This document shows, piece by piece, positions 31,068-31,338 of a DNA stretch of 31,338 nt. Position 1 is the stretch's first letter, and each line of letters starts with the position of its first letter. Source of the stretch: CAZDDI01 sp964504195 (GTDB lineage: Bacteria; Chloroflexota; Anaerolineae; B4-G1; SLSP01); contig CAZDDI010000053.1 in the NCBI GenBank assembly GCA_964504195.1, positions 1 to 31,338 of the forward strand, given 5' to 3'. The notes beneath the pieces were generated by a model. It worked only from the letters and a program-made list of their open reading frames with translations. It was not told the origin of the DNA and ran no database searches. Made by a program: the position numbers and the translations under genes.

Positions 31068-31144
31068 AGATTCCGCCGGTGGTCGAGCCGGCCGAGACCT
31101 GGCGGTGCTTTTGACAAGCTCGACCACCGCCTTCGTGAATTTTA
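31068..31144 (-). repeat. REP-like palindrome, right copy flanking the kinase gene
   Basis: Inverted relative to 25845-25917: the reverse complement reads TTAAAATTCACGAAGGCGG and ends CGACCACCGGCGGAATC. It lies 41 bp past the kinase stop and may also serve as its terminator hairpin. Confidence 0.8.
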
Positions 31145-31235
31145 AGATCAATTCTTACGCAATAGCGCAAAAACCACCCTGTCAATTATCAATCAGCGTA
31201 GCACAGAATTATCTTGTGCCCGCCAATGCAGGATG

Positions 31236-31336
31236 ATGAAAATTAAGAAAATGAACCGGAAATAAAACAATTCGCAAGAATCGCTTCTTAAAAATTTACA
31301 AATTGAGAATTTTACCCCACCCCCTTGCCCCCTCCC
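31236..31336 (+). repeat. 101-bp repeat, copy B
   Basis: Plus-strand partner of 2924-3024 with four mismatches; the C-rich end points outward and is cut two bases later by the window end. The frame equivalent to the RHS start (QESLLKNLQIENF) is preserved, but the start position is TCG and a TAA lies three codons before it. So this copy cannot begin a protein the same way; another RHS cassette may follow outside the window. Confidence 0.9.
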
Positions 31337-31338
31337 CA

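Noticed and set aside
3025..31235. Integrative mobile element bounded by the 101-bp inverted repeats
   Set aside because: No transposase, integrase, relaxase or resolvase was recognised inside, and the content includes ordinary housekeeping genes and two tRNAs.

Overview
The window looks like a chromosomal stretch of a Chloroflexota bacterium (class not determinable from sequence alone). The pointers are a large MalT/LAL-type LuxR regulator, a PAS-rich sensor kinase, a response regulator-GAF-kinase hybrid, a bacterial dynamin-family protein, an RHS protein with a Pro/Thr-rich linker, tandem signal peptidases I, mid-range GC, and several palindromic dispersed repeats. No plasmid, phage or transposase gene was recognised.

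Layout. (1) 1-3024, minus strand: an RHS/PKD protein with an internal lipoprotein-signal-like segment and a C-terminal T4-type (GH24) lysozyme domain. It is followed by a small membrane-anchored protein that sits where an immunity gene would, and then by a lipoprotein gene cut by the window edge. The lysozyme tip and everything downstream are clearly more AT-rich than the RHS core, the usual signature of a polymorphic toxin with a swapped tip. (2) 3214-5675: a flotillin-like SPFH/coiled-coil protein without a membrane anchor, with its own promoter and terminator. (3) 5764-9784, minus: a FAAH-like amidase, a repeat-rich spacer, tRNA-Phe and a GltD-like Fe-S/FAD oxidoreductase. (4) 9921-12382, minus: a zinc-ribbon protein, two tandem signal peptidases I, a two-TM protein and a GNAT-like protein. 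(5) 12467-14234, plus: a dynamin-family protein whose GTPase motifs are gone. (6) 14269-16116, minus: a REC-GAF-histidine kinase. (7) 16771-20862, plus: a probable operon of a small conserved protein, a membrane-anchored methyltransferase and a two-gene MacB/Bce-like ABC transporter. (8) 21256-23989, plus: a LAL regulator carrying an in-frame palindromic insertion. (9) 24103-25403: tRNA-Glu, converging on a radical SAM gene and a small membrane protein across a shared 23-bp-stem terminator. (10) 26011-31026, plus: a 1671-residue sensor kinase with eight PAS domains and no adjacent response regulator, bracketed by inverted copies of one palindromic repeat.

A 101-bp sequence at the 5' end of the RHS gene recurs in inverted orientation at the right edge of the window, so 28 kb lies between two inverted copies. 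The most interesting items are the RHS-lysozyme toxin with its candidate immunity gene, the dynamin-like pseudo-GTPase and the repeat architecture. All functional calls come from reading motifs by eye; no database search was possible.
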